Assembly: GCF_020162115.1 (NCBI RefSeq)
Contig: NZ_CP083911.1
Coordinates: 558,001 to 622,000 of the forward strand
Source of the DNA: Tepidimonas taiwanensis
GTDB lineage: Bacteria > Pseudomonadota > Gammaproteobacteria > Burkholderiales > Burkholderiaceae_C
Direction: 5' to 3'
DNA: 64,000 bases
Within the stretch, counting starts at the first letter, position 1. Each line of letters starts with the position of its first letter. Positions 44,355 through 54,966 of the stretch are shown here, piece by piece. The translations under genes and the position numbers were made by a program. A model generated the notes under the pieces. It was not told the origin of the DNA and did not search any database. It saw only the letters and a list, made by a program, of their open reading frames with translations.

Positions 44355-45542
44355 TCAGTTGGCGAAGGCCGCGATGCCCGTGATGGCGCGGCCCAGGATC
44401 AGCGCGTGGATGTCGTGCGTGCCCTCGTAGGTGTTGACCACCTCGAGGTTGACCAGGTGGCGCGCGACGCCATACTCGTCGCTGATGCCGTTGCCGCCCA
44501 TCATGTCGCGCGCCAGCCGCGCGATCTCCAGCGCCTTGCCGCAGCTGTTGCGCTTGAGGACCGAGGTCAGCTCTACCGGCGCCTTGCCCTCATCCTTGAG
44601 CCGCCCCAGCCGCAGGCAGCCCTGCAGGCCCAGGCTGATTTCCGTGAGCATGTCCGCCAGTTTTTTCTGGATCAGCTGGTTGGCGGCGAGCGGCCGGCCG
44701 AACTGCTGGCGGTCCAGCACGTACTGCCGCGCGCGGTGGAAGCAGTCTTCCGCCGCGCCCAGCGCGCCCCAGGCGATGCCGTAGCGGGCGCTGTTGAGGC
44801 AGGTAAACGGCCCCTTGAGTCCGCGCACCTCGGGGAAGGCGTTTTCCTCGGGGCAAAAGACCTCGTCCATCACGATTTCGCCGGTAATGGACGCGCGCAG
44901 CCCCACCTTGCCGTGGATGGCCGGCGCCGACAGGCCCTTCCAGCCCTTTTCCAGGATGAAGCCGCGGATCTGGCCCTCGTCGTCCTTGGCCCAGACGACG
45001 AACACGTCGGCGATCGGGCTGTTGGTGATCCACATCTTGGCGCCGCTGAGCGAATAGCCGCCCGGTACCTTGCGCGCGCGGGTGACCATGCTGGCGGGGT
45101 CGGAGCCGTGGTTCGGCTCCGTCAGGCCAAAGCACCCGACCCACTCGCCGGTGGCCAGCTTCGGCAGGTATTTTTGCTTTTGCGCCTCGGTGCCGAACTC
45201 ATAGATCGGCACCATCACCAGCGACGACTGCACGCTCATCATGCTGCGGTAGCCGCTGTCGACACGCTCGACCTCACGCGCGATCAGTCCGTAGCTGACG
45301 TAGTTGAGGCCCGCGCCGCCGTACTGCTCGGGGATCGTGGGGCCGAGCAACCCGATCGAGCCCATTTCGTTGAAGATGGCGCGGTCGGTCTTTTCGTGGC
45401 GGAACGCCTCCTGCACGCGCGGCAGCAGCCGCTCCTGGCAGTAAGCGCGGGCCGCGTCGCGCACGGCGCGCTCGTCGGCCGTCAGTTGGTCATCGAGGAA
45501 AAACGGGTCGGCCCAGTCGAAGGCGATCTTGGTCTGGCTCAT
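44355..45542 (-). CDS. gcdH: Glutaryl-CoA dehydrogenase
   Basis: A 395-residue acyl-CoA dehydrogenase that oxidises and decarboxylates glutaryl-CoA to crotonyl-CoA in lysine, tryptophan and glutarate breakdown. Marks of the GcdH group are WADPFFLDDQLTADERAV at the N-terminus, GCFGLTEPNHGSDP, MWITNSPIADVFVVWAK and the catalytic glutamate in NTYEGTHDIHALILGRAITG. The start at 45542 gives the expected N-terminus; longer frames run into the promoter. It is divergent from a LysR-type gene. Confidence 0.93.
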   Translation of the reverse strand: MSQTKIAFDWADPFFLDDQLTADERAVRDAARAYCQERLLPRVQEAFRHEKTDRAIFNEMGSIGLLGPTIPEQYGGAGLNYVSYGLIAREVERVDSGYRSMMSVQSSLVMVPIYEFGTEAQKQKYLPKLATGEWVGCFGLTEPNHGSDPASMVTRARKVPGGYSLSGAKMWITNSPIADVFVVWAKDDEGQIRGFILEKGWKGLSAPAIHGKVGLRASITGEIVMDEVFCPEENAFPEVRGLKGPFTCLNSARYGIAWGALGAAEDCFHRARQYVLDRQQFGRPLAANQLIQKKLADMLTEISLGLQGCLRLGRLKDEGKAPVELTSVLKRNSCGKALEIARLARDMMGGNGISDEYGVARHLVNLEVVNTYEGTHDIHALILGRAITGIAAFAN

Positions 45543-45658
45543 GGGGCATCCTGTGGGTAACGGGGGAGGGCGCTGCGTCCCGTCCGGCGGGACGCAGCGC
45601 AACCGTCACCATCGTAGTCGCGCCCAGCGTGCGATAGCAAACGAAATTTTCTGCACGC

Positions 45659-45679
45659 GATATGATGCGATTGCATATC
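45659..45679. promoter_or_regulatory. Probable LysR-type operator between gcdH and its regulator
   Basis: The 21-base stretch gatatgatgcgattgcatatc is an imperfect palindrome with ATATG/CATAT arms and fits the T-N11-A rule of LysR proteins. It lies 21 bases before the regulator start and about 117 before the gcdH start, in a locally AT-rich island. Confidence 0.6.
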
Positions 45680-45699
45680 ACCACCACGGAAGTCCACCG

Positions 45700-46590
45700 A
45701 TGCGCCGTCGCTTGCCCTCCATCCAGGCGCTGCAGTGTTTTGAGGCGGCCGCGCGGCACCAGAGCTTCACGCGCGCGGCGCAGGAGCTGGCGCTGACGCA
45801 GGGCGCGGTGTCACGGCAGGTGGCCGCGCTGGAGGCATTTTTGGGCGTGGCGCTGTTTCGACGCACGCCGCACGGCATGGCGCTGACCGCGGCGGGGGCC
45901 GACTACGCACGCCACGTGCGGCAGCGGCTGGACGCGCTGGAGCGCGACGCGGTGGACGTGATGGGCCGGCGCGGGCAGGGCGACAGCCTGACGCTCGCGG
46001 CGGTGCCGACGTTCGCCGCGCGCTGGCTGATCCCGCGCCTGCCCGACCTGGCCGCGCGGCAGCCCGGGCTGCTGGTGCACTTCGAGACGTGCACGCGTCC
46101 TTTTTTGTTTGCCGACACCGGCATCGACGCGGCAATCTGGGCCGGCACGCCGCAACAGGTGCAACAGTGGGCGGGTACGCGCGCCACCCACCTGATGGAC
46201 GAGGACGTGCTGCCGGTGTGCAGCCCCCGCCTGCTGCCCGACGGCCAACCGGTGACCCCCGAGGCGCTGGCCCGCATGCCGCTGCTGCAGCAAAACACCC
46301 GGCCGGAGGCGTGGCGGCAATGGTTCGACGCGCAGGGCGTCGACGCCCCGCAGGCAATGGCCGGGCCGCGCTACGAGCTGTTTTCGATGCAGGCCGCCGC
46401 CGCCATCGCGGGCCTGGGCGTGGCGCTGATGCCCACGCTGCTGGTGCAGGACGAACTGACCCGCGGTGCGCTGGTCGTCGCCTGTCCGCGCCCGCTCAAA
46501 GCACAGCGGGCGTATTACCTCGTGCAGCCCGAGGGGGCAGAGCGCGAGGCGCTCACGCGCTTCAAGGCGTGGCTGATCCAGCTGCGGTGA
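45700..46590 (+). CDS. LysR-family regulator, GcdR/GcvA-like
   Basis: A 296-residue LysR protein with the N-terminal winged helix (LPSIQALQCFEAAARHQSFTR and LTQGAVSRQVAALE) and a C-terminal effector domain (about 95-295). It is transcribed away from gcdH with a 157-base gap holding a palindromic operator, so it most likely regulates gcdH, with glutarate or a CoA ester as the ligand; this is inferred. A ggaag ribosome site precedes the ATG at 45700. Confidence 0.88.
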   Translation: MRRRLPSIQALQCFEAAARHQSFTRAAQELALTQGAVSRQVAALEAFLGVALFRRTPHGMALTAAGADYARHVRQRLDALERDAVDVMGRRGQGDSLTLAAVPTFAARWLIPRLPDLAARQPGLLVHFETCTRPFLFADTGIDAAIWAGTPQQVQQWAGTRATHLMDEDVLPVCSPRLLPDGQPVTPEALARMPLLQQNTRPEAWRQWFDAQGVDAPQAMAGPRYELFSMQAAAAIAGLGVALMPTLLVQDELTRGALVVACPRPLKAQRAYYLVQPEGAEREALTRFKAWLIQLR

Positions 46591-46689
46591 CCCTTCCGAT
46601 TTTGGATGAGGGATGCGCACGTACAACGCGCATCTAGATTTCCTAGGGCGATCACTATGTCCGTGCCGTCCGCGTCGTCCGCTCGTCGA

Positions 46690-46975
46690 ATGCGCACCGG
46701 CTCCGCGCGTCCCGTTGATGTCGCGGCACCGGCCAAACGACCTGTCAACCTCAGTTTGAGTGTGGATGTGCTCGATGAGGCCAGGCGCCTTTGGCGGTGT
46801 CGTTCCCCCGGAGCGCCTGATGCCGGTGATCGACGTTGGCGGCGTTGCGGTCGTCTTGGAAACACCGAAGATGGCGGCCGTGCCGCGCCGCGTGCTGTGA
46901 CGACCGTTGGCCCATGTGTCGGATCGGGCGGACAGCATCACGGCGGCGCTGGATTTTCTGTTCCACGGCTTCTGA
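46690..46975 (+). pseudogene. Decayed ccdAB toxin-antitoxin remnant
   Basis: The 5' part (46690 to about 46788) encodes MRTGSARPVDVAAPAKRPVN and LSLSVDVLDEARRL, the N-terminal half of a CcdA antitoxin. It then passes abruptly into the C-terminal half of a CcdB toxin in another frame: PERLMPVIDVGGVAVVLETP from about 46808, then AAVPRRVL, a TGA at 46898-46900, RPLAHVSDRADSITAALDFL and FHGF, stop at 46973-46975. The middle of the locus, the C-terminus of CcdA and the N-terminus of CcdB, is missing. The TGA stands where CcdB proteins usually have glycine, one base change from GGA. It cannot make a working pair. Confidence 0.75.
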
Positions 46976-47269
46976 CCACAGGATCGGCGGCGGGGCGTGG
47001 GGGCAAGTTGCCGCGCGTGCCAAACGTCGTGCCGATCGCCGACGTCTTCGCGGAAGACCGCAAGCGCCGCTGAGCCGCGAGCATGGACGATTGTCTGCCC
47101 AAGACGATCGTGCGCGGCTAGTTGCAGCGTGTGCTGGCGCAGGTGGCGCAGGCAGCGCGGATTCGGTTGCCTTCGTCGCCTCCTTCGGCACCGACACCCA
47201 CCGTTTGATGCGGTGGTGGAGCCGGCGCGATGGCGTCCGCGCCTTGCAGAGTGGCCGTAACCTGCCGGA
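46976..47269. other. Non-coding interval downstream of the ccdAB remnant
   Basis: About 290 bases with no gene that I can support. Short open frames are present, including one ending VVPIADVFAEDRKRR at 47073, but they match no family I recognise and lie in a decayed region. They may be further debris from the same insertion. Confidence 0.5.
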
Positions 47270-48580
47270 TTATCCCTTCGCGGCGCGCAGCGCGTCGCCG
47301 ATGATGGCCAGCCCTTCGTCCAGCAGCGCGTCGCTGGCGGTCAGCGGCATCAGGATGCGGATGACGTTGGCGTACAGGCCGCACGAGAGCAGCACCAACC
47401 CGCGCTTGAGGGCCTCGGCACACAGGCGCTTGGTGAGGTCGGCTGCCGGGCGGTTGATGTCGCCGTCCTCGAACAGCTCGATCGCCACCATGGCGCCGAG
47501 GCCGCGCACGTCGAGGATTTCGCGGTGCTCGCGCATCAGCGCGGTGAGCCCGTCACGCAGCCGCTCACCAATGGCGCGCGAGCGCTCGAGCAGCCGCTCC
47601 TCCTCGAACACGTCCAGCACCGCCAGCGCCGCCGCGCAGGCCAGCGGGTTGCCGGCGTAGGTGCCCCCCAGCCCCCCCGGCAGCGGGGCGTCCATGATGT
47701 CCGCCTTGCCGATGACCGCCGAGATCGGAAAGCCCCCGGCCATGCTCTTGGCCATCGTGATCAGGTCCGGCGCCACGCCCCACTGCTCACAGGCCAGCCA
47801 CGTGCCGGTGCGGCCCGCGCCGGTCTGCACCTCGTCGGCGATGAAGACGATGCCGTGGCGGTCGCAGATCTCGCGCAGCGCCCGCGCGAACTCAAACGGC
47901 GCGACGTAAAAGCCCCCTTCGCCCTGCACCGGCTCGAGGATGATGGCGGCAACGCGCTCGGGCTCGACGTCGTATTTGAAGATGTGCTGCAGGCTGCGCA
48001 GCGCGTCTTCCACGCTCACCCCGTGCAGCGCGTTCGGGTACTCGGCGTGGTAGATCTCGGCCGGGAAGGGGCCAAACCCCGCCTTGTACGGGGCCACCTT
48101 GCCGGTCAGCGCCATGCCCAGCAGCGTGCGCCCGTGGAAGCCGCCGCCGAAGGCGATGACCGCCTGCCGCCGGGTGGCCGCGCGCGCGATCTTGATCGCG
48201 TTTTCCACGGCCTCGGCGCCGGTGGAGAGGAAAAACGCCTTTTTGGCAAAGTCGCCGGGCGCCTTGGCGATCAGGCGCTCGGCCAGTTCGACGTAGGGTT
48301 CGTAGGCCAGCACCTGGAAGCATGTGTGGTGCACCTTGTCCAGCTGGGCCTTGACGGCCTCGACGATCTTGGGATGGCGGTGGCCGGTGTTGAGCACGGC
48401 GATGCCACCGGCAAAGTCGATGTAGCGCTTGCCTTCGACGTCCCAGATTTCGGCGCCTTCGGCGTGGTCGGCGAAGACCTCGTAGGTCTGGCCGAGGCCC
48501 GCGGGCAGCGCGGCCCGGCGGCGCGCCATCAGCGCGGCGTTGGTCTTGGCGGCGGTGGACAGTTGGGGATCGCGGTGCAT
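47270..48580 (-). CDS. gabT: 4-aminobutyrate aminotransferase
   Basis: A 436-residue class III PLP aminotransferase converting GABA and 2-oxoglutarate to succinate semialdehyde and glutamate. Marks are FADHAEGAEIWDVEGKRYIDF, GIAVLNTGHRHPKIV, SKTG-type segment FLSTGAEAVENAIKIARAAT, ADEVQTGAGRTG and the PLP lysine in LITMAKSMAGGFPISAV. The start at 48580 (MHRDPQLSTAAKTNAALMAR) fits the family. It is divergent from a MocR-type regulator. Its product is the substrate of the gabD product encoded at 35236-36714. Aminovalerate is an alternative substrate. Confidence 0.93.
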   Translation of the reverse strand: MHRDPQLSTAAKTNAALMARRRAALPAGLGQTYEVFADHAEGAEIWDVEGKRYIDFAGGIAVLNTGHRHPKIVEAVKAQLDKVHHTCFQVLAYEPYVELAERLIAKAPGDFAKKAFFLSTGAEAVENAIKIARAATRRQAVIAFGGGFHGRTLLGMALTGKVAPYKAGFGPFPAEIYHAEYPNALHGVSVEDALRSLQHIFKYDVEPERVAAIILEPVQGEGGFYVAPFEFARALREICDRHGIVFIADEVQTGAGRTGTWLACEQWGVAPDLITMAKSMAGGFPISAVIGKADIMDAPLPGGLGGTYAGNPLACAAALAVLDVFEEERLLERSRAIGERLRDGLTALMREHREILDVRGLGAMVAIELFEDGDINRPAADLTKRLCAEALKRGLVLLSCGLYANVIRILMPLTASDALLDEGLAIIGDALRAAKG

Positions 48581-48638
48581 GGGGGGTCTCCGATGGGGTC
48601 GGGCGCCGCCGACGCGGCAGCGCGCTGCATGGCATGCA

Positions 48639-48721
48639 CTGTAGCCAGGGGGATCCCGGGCTACCATATACAGCCACGACCGCGGTCGCGAAGCACTGTA
48701 TCGCCCGCGGGTCCGATACAG
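48639..48721. promoter_or_regulatory. Repeated ATACAG/CTGTAT boxes in the gabT-regulator gap
   Basis: The hexamer ATACAG occurs at 48668-48673 and 48716-48721, its reverse complement CTGTAT at 48696-48701, and a one-mismatch CTGTAG at 48639-48644. Repeated short boxes in the divergent promoter are typical of MocR/GabR-type binding sites. Confidence 0.6.
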
Positions 48722-48730
48722 ACCCATCCG

Positions 48731-50140
48731 ATGTTCACGCTCGACCCCCAACACCCCACGCCGCTGGTGCTGCAGATCGTCGATGGCTTTCGCGAGCTGA
48801 TCCGCAGCGGTGTGCTGCGCCCCGGGGCCAAGGCACCGTCGATCCGGCAGTTTGCCCACGCGCACGGGGTCAGCGTCTACACGGTGGTCGACGCGTACGA
48901 CCGGCTGGTGGCGCTGGGCTATTTCGTCTCGCGCCCGCACTCGGGGTTTTTCGTGCGCAGCCGTGAGCACGCGGTGGAGACGGCCAGCGGCAGCGGGCCG
49001 CAGTACCACTTCGATTCGATGTGGTACCTGCGGCGCGTGTTCGAGAACCGCAACCTGCGCCTCAAACCCGGCTGTGGCTGGCTGCCGAGCGACTGGCTGT
49101 TTGGTGACGGGCTCAAGCGCAGCCTGCGCGCGCTGGCGGCCGAGGCGATCGACCTGGGCGGCTACGGCGAGCCCAAAGGCTTCACGCCGCTGCGGCAGCT
49201 GGTGCGCGACCTGCTGGCGGAGCAGGAGATCGCGCTGATCAGCGACCAGGTGCTGCTAACGCATGGTTCCAGCCAGGCGATGGACCTCGTGGCGCGCCGG
49301 CTGGTGCGCCCCGGCGAGGCCGTGCTGGTGGACGAGCCGGGCTATCCGAACCTGCTGTTTTCGCTGCGGTTCCTGGGTGCGCGGCTGATCGGGGTGCCGC
49401 GCACGCCGCAGGGGTGGGATCTGGCCGCGCTGGAGGCGCGCATCCAGGAACACCGGCCCAAGGTCTTTTTCACGCAGCCGCGCCTGCAAAGCCCCACCGG
49501 GTCGGTGGCACACCTGTCCCACCTGCACCGGGTGGTACAGCTCGCCGAGCGCCATCAGTTGCACGTCGTCGAAAACGACATCTACGCCGACCTCGACCCC
49601 GAGCCGCGCCCGTCGCTGGCGAGCCTGGACCAGCTCCAGCGCGTCGTGCACATCGGCAGTTTTTCCAAGACGATTTCGCCCAACCTGCGCGTGGGCTACG
49701 TCGCCGCGCACCCGGACGTGCTGGAGGATCTGGCGCAGCTCAAGATGATCTCGGGCCTGACGTCGTCGGAGTTCGCCGAGCGGCTGGCCTACGGCGCGCT
49801 GATCGACGGGCGCTGGCGCAAGCACCTGCGCGCGCTGCGCCAGCGGCTGGCGGAAGCGCACCAGCGCACGGCCGAGCGGCTGGAGCGCCAGGGCTTCGAG
49901 TTATTTGCCCAGCCCGGCGCAGGGATGTTCCTGTGGGCGCGGCACCCGGCCATCGACAACGCCACCACCGTGGCCTATCAGGCGGCGGAGCAGGACATCC
50001 TGCTCGGCCCGGGGCATTTGTTCGGGCTCGATCTGTCGCCCAGCCCGTGGTTGCGCTTCAACGTCGCATTCTGCGAGGACGAGGCGCTGTGGCGCTTCTT
50101 GGCCGAGGTCACGGGCCGGGAGTCGCCGCGGGTGGGTTGA
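48731..50140 (+). CDS. MocR/GabR-family PLP-dependent transcriptional regulator
   Basis: A 469-residue fusion of a GntR-type winged helix (about 5-75: VDGFRELIRSGVLRPGAKAP, SIRQFAHAHGVSVYTVVDAY) with a class I aminotransferase-like domain (about 100-465). The PLP lysine is in HIGSFSKTISPNLRVGY. In GabR, PLP and GABA form an aldimine that activates gabT. The divergent gabT and the repeated boxes between them support a similar role here. It ends 17 bases before the convergent MBL gene. Confidence 0.9.
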   Translation: MFTLDPQHPTPLVLQIVDGFRELIRSGVLRPGAKAPSIRQFAHAHGVSVYTVVDAYDRLVALGYFVSRPHSGFFVRSREHAVETASGSGPQYHFDSMWYLRRVFENRNLRLKPGCGWLPSDWLFGDGLKRSLRALAAEAIDLGGYGEPKGFTPLRQLVRDLLAEQEIALISDQVLLTHGSSQAMDLVARRLVRPGEAVLVDEPGYPNLLFSLRFLGARLIGVPRTPQGWDLAALEARIQEHRPKVFFTQPRLQSPTGSVAHLSHLHRVVQLAERHQLHVVENDIYADLDPEPRPSLASLDQLQRVVHIGSFSKTISPNLRVGYVAAHPDVLEDLAQLKMISGLTSSEFAERLAYGALIDGRWRKHLRALRQRLAEAHQRTAERLERQGFELFAQPGAGMFLWARHPAIDNATTVAYQAAEQDILLGPGHLFGLDLSPSPWLRFNVAFCEDEALWRFLAEVTGRESPRVG

Positions 50141-50156
50141 GCGGGGAAGCCGCCCG

Positions 50157-51521
50157 TCACACCGCCCACGTCGCGCCGTATTCCGGCACCAGCGCGGTGC
50201 GTCGTAGCTCGCGCTCGATGCGGCAGCGCAGCGCGTCGGCGGCGTCGGGCTCGCCGTGCGTGACGAAGATGCGCCGCGGCTCGCCGGGGATCGCGCGCAG
50301 CCAGGTCAGCAGTCCGTCCGCGTCCGCATGCGCGGACGCGGTCGTGAGTTGCGCCACTTCGGCCGCCACGGCCCAGTCCTGTCCGTGGATGCGCACCGTC
50401 GGGGCCCCGCGCGCCAGCGCGTCGCCGCGCGTGCCCGGCGTCTGGTAGCCGGTCAGGATAACCATGTGCCGGTGGTCGCCCAGGTAGAGTTTGAGGTGGT
50501 GCAGCACCCGCCCGCCGGTGGCCATGCCGCTGCCGGCCAGGATCACCTTGGGCCCGTGGTGGCGGGCGATGGCTTTCGATTCGTCCGGCGTGCTCGCGGC
50601 CTGCACGCCGCGCGTCATGTGCTGCACCTGGGCGGCGCTCAGCCGGTGCTCGCCCAGGTGGTGCGCCAGCAGCGCGGTGGCGTGGATCGCCATCGGGCTG
50701 TCGAGGTAGACCGGCAGCGACCGCGGGAGGCGCTGCTGGCGCTTGAGCTCGTCGATCGCGTGCAGGATCGCCTGCGCCCGGCCGACGGCGAACACCGGCA
50801 CGACCGCGGTGCCGCCGCGCGCCGCCACACGCGCCAGCAGCGGGGCGATTTCGTCGATCAGGTGACCATCGGGGTGGCGGCGGTTGCCGTAGGTCGACTC
50901 CACCACGACGACGTCGGCGCCCGGGGGCGGGTCGGGCGGAAACATCAGCGGGTCGTCCGCGCGCCCGAGGTCGCCCGAGAAGAGCAGCCGGCGCCCGCCC
51001 ACCTCGATGAGGACGGACGCCGCCCCGAGGATGTGGCCGGCACCGAAAAACTGCACGCGCCAGCCGGGGATGGGCTCGAACGGCTGGTACAGCGGCTGCG
51101 CGCGCAGGTGTCGCAGCGCCCGCGCCGCGTCCTCGGCAGTGTAGAGGGGCAGGGCAGGGCTGTGCTTGGAGAACCCGTGCCGGTTGGCGAACGCGGCGTC
51201 TTCCTCCTGCAGGTGCGCCGCGTCCGGCAGCAGGATTTCGCACAGGTCTCGCGTGGCGTGGGTACACCAGACCTTGCCGCGGAAGCCCTCGCGCACGAGC
51301 ACGGGCAGGTAGCCGCTGTGGTCGATGTGCGCGTGGGTGAGCACCACGGCGCGGACCTGGCCGGGCACCACCGGCAGCGGCGCGCGGTTGCGCAGGCGCA
51401 GGGTTTTGTAGCCCTGGAACAGGCCGCAATCGACCAGCAGCGCGTCGCTGCCGTGCTGCACCAGGTATTTGGAGCCGGTGACGGTGCCCGCGCCGCCGAG
51501 GAATTGAATGCGCACGTCCAT
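50157..51521 (-). CDS. Beta-CASP metallo-beta-lactamase-fold RNase-like protein
   Basis: A 454-residue protein with the metallo-beta-lactamase core (FLGGAGTVTGSKYL, LTHAHIDHSGYLP with the HxHxDH motif, GAGHILGAASVLIEVGG, SGDLGR) and a C-terminal beta-CASP domain with RNA-specific motifs (PVFAVGRAQ, YLDSPMAIHA, ILAGSGMATGGRVLHHLK, TASAHADADGL). Such enzymes cut or trim RNA, as in RNase J or CPSF-73 relatives (YsdA/TTHA0252-like). The exact role here is unknown. Confidence 0.88.
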   Translation of the reverse strand: MDVRIQFLGGAGTVTGSKYLVQHGSDALLVDCGLFQGYKTLRLRNRAPLPVVPGQVRAVVLTHAHIDHSGYLPVLVREGFRGKVWCTHATRDLCEILLPDAAHLQEEDAAFANRHGFSKHSPALPLYTAEDAARALRHLRAQPLYQPFEPIPGWRVQFFGAGHILGAASVLIEVGGRRLLFSGDLGRADDPLMFPPDPPPGADVVVVESTYGNRRHPDGHLIDEIAPLLARVAARGGTAVVPVFAVGRAQAILHAIDELKRQQRLPRSLPVYLDSPMAIHATALLAHHLGEHRLSAAQVQHMTRGVQAASTPDESKAIARHHGPKVILAGSGMATGGRVLHHLKLYLGDHRHMVILTGYQTPGTRGDALARGAPTVRIHGQDWAVAAEVAQLTTASAHADADGLLTWLRAIPGEPRRIFVTHGEPDAADALRCRIERELRRTALVPEYGATWAV

Positions 51522-51693
51522 GCGCCTATGCTAGCGGAGGATCGCGTGGGGGGACGCGAGCGGCTGCGCCGTCGGCGGTCGGCGTGCCCATGTACGCGCA
51601 CGGGTGCGCCGCGGGCCGCCGGCCCTCACGACCGGCGCCCCGGCAACAGTCGCCGCAGCGCCGCGGCCGTCTGGGTCCGGGCCCGCTGCCCGG

Positions 51694-52821
51694 TCACGAG
51701 AAAAAATCGCGCGCCTTCTCGAACCAGCCCTTTTCGTTGGGGCTGTGTTTGTGGCCGCCTTTTTTGAACGACTCGTCGAGCTCGCGCAGCAGCCGGCGCT
51801 GGTGCTCGGTGAGCTTGACCGGGGTCTCCACCGCGATGTGCGCGTACAGGTCGCCGGGATAGCTGGAGCGCACGCCCTTGATGCCACGGCCGCGCAGGCG
51901 GAAGGTCTTGCCGTGCTGGGTGCCTTCCGGGATGTCGATGACGGCCTTTTGCCCGTCCAGCGTCGGGATCTCGACCTCGCCGCCCAGCGCCGCGGTGGTG
52001 ATCGGGATCGGCACCTGCACGTGCAGGTCGTCGCCGTCGCGCTCGAACAGCTCGTGGCGCCGGATGCGGATCTCGATGTAGAGGTCGCCCGGCGGCCCGC
52101 CGTTGCGGCCGGGCTCACCGTTGCCGCTGGAGCGGATGCGCATGCCGTCGTCGATGCCGGCGGGGATCTTGATCTCCAGCGTCTTGTGGCGCTTGACCTT
52201 GCCCTCGCCGCGGCAGGTGGTGCACGGCTCGGGGATGATCTTGCCGCTGCCGTGGCAGTGCGGGCAGGTCTGCTGCACGCTGAAGAACCCCTGGCGCATC
52301 TGCACGACGCCGTTGCCGTGGCAGGTTGGGCAGGTCTTGGCGCTGGTGCCGGGTTTGGCGCCGGTGCCGTGGCAGGTGTCGCAGTCCTCCCAGCTCGGGA
52401 CGCGGATCTGCGTCTCCTTGCCGCGCGCGGCTTCTTCCAGCGTGATTTCCAGCGCGTACGACAGGTCCGCCCCGCGGTACACCTGGCGCCCGCGCGCCCC
52501 CCGGGGGGCGCCAAAGATATCGCCGAAGATGTCGCCAAAGGCTTCGGAGAAGCCGGCAAAGCCGTCGGCGCCGCCGGCGCGCATGTTCGGGTCCACGCCC
52601 GCGTGGCCGTAGCGGTCGTAGGCGGCGCGCTTGTCGGCGTCCGACAGGATCTCGTAGGCCTCTTTGACTTCCTTGAACTTTTCTTCGGCGGCCTTGGCGG
52701 CCTCACCCTGGTTGCGGTCCGGGTGGTATTTCATCGCCAGCTTGCGGTACGCCTTTTTGATGTCGTCTTCGCTGGCGTTGCGGGGTACCCCCAGCACCTC
52801 GTAGTAGTCGCGTTTGGCCAT
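51694..52821 (-). CDS. dnaJ: Chaperone protein DnaJ
   Basis: A 375-residue Hsp40 co-chaperone. Domain order: J-domain (about 4-70, with HPD in MKYHPDRNQ), Gly/Phe-rich linker (about 78-110), four zinc-binding repeats (CDTCHGTG, CPTCHGNG, CPHCHGSG and CTTCRGEG), then the C-terminal substrate domain. The start at 52821 (MAKRDYYEVLG) is standard. It stimulates the ATPase of DnaK. It lies 98 bases after dnaK, across a strong hairpin. Confidence 0.96.
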   Translation of the reverse strand: MAKRDYYEVLGVPRNASEDDIKKAYRKLAMKYHPDRNQGEAAKAAEEKFKEVKEAYEILSDADKRAAYDRYGHAGVDPNMRAGGADGFAGFSEAFGDIFGDIFGAPRGARGRQVYRGADLSYALEITLEEAARGKETQIRVPSWEDCDTCHGTGAKPGTSAKTCPTCHGNGVVQMRQGFFSVQQTCPHCHGSGKIIPEPCTTCRGEGKVKRHKTLEIKIPAGIDDGMRIRSSGNGEPGRNGGPPGDLYIEIRIRRHELFERDGDDLHVQVPIPITTAALGGEVEIPTLDGQKAVIDIPEGTQHGKTFRLRGRGIKGVRSSYPGDLYAHIAVETPVKLTEHQRRLLRELDESFKKGGHKHSPNEKGWFEKARDFFS

Positions 52822-52847
52822 GGGCAGGACAGAGGGTGTCGATGTGG

Positions 52848-52890
52848 ACAAAAGCCGCGCCGGGGCCTGCAGCAGGCCACCCGGCGCGGC
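52848..52890 (-). terminator. Terminator or attenuator hairpin between dnaK and dnaJ
   Basis: A perfect 11-bp stem (52890-52880 with 52864-52854) contains a second inner stem around ctgcagc, and the minus strand continues with tttt. dnaJ lies right after it, so it should limit dnaJ message relative to dnaK. Confidence 0.75.
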
Positions 52891-52919
52891 GGTGGGCGTT
52901 CACGTGCGCCGTGGCGCGA

Positions 52920-54851
<1,932 letters not shown>

Positions 54852-54902
54852 GTATAGCTCCTGAAAATGGGGGAATCGTAGGGGATGTCCGATTGCCTGG
54901 GG

Positions 54903-54930
54903 AGATGGGGGCGCCGCCGGCGGATTCAAG
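54903..54930 (-). promoter_or_regulatory. Sigma-32 heat-shock promoter of dnaK
   Basis: On the minus strand, CTTGAAT (54930-54924), a 13-base spacer and CCCCATCT (54910-54903) match the sigma-32 consensus CTTGAAA-N12-14-CCCCATnT almost exactly, 52 bases before the dnaK start. Confidence 0.8.
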
Positions 54931-54966
54931 CCCTCGCGGGCGCCACGTTCGCCCCGGCCCCAGCGC

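Noticed and set aside
47118..47423. A short open frame downstream of the ccdAB remnant
   Set aside because: It overlaps gabT in another frame and has no recognisable domain.
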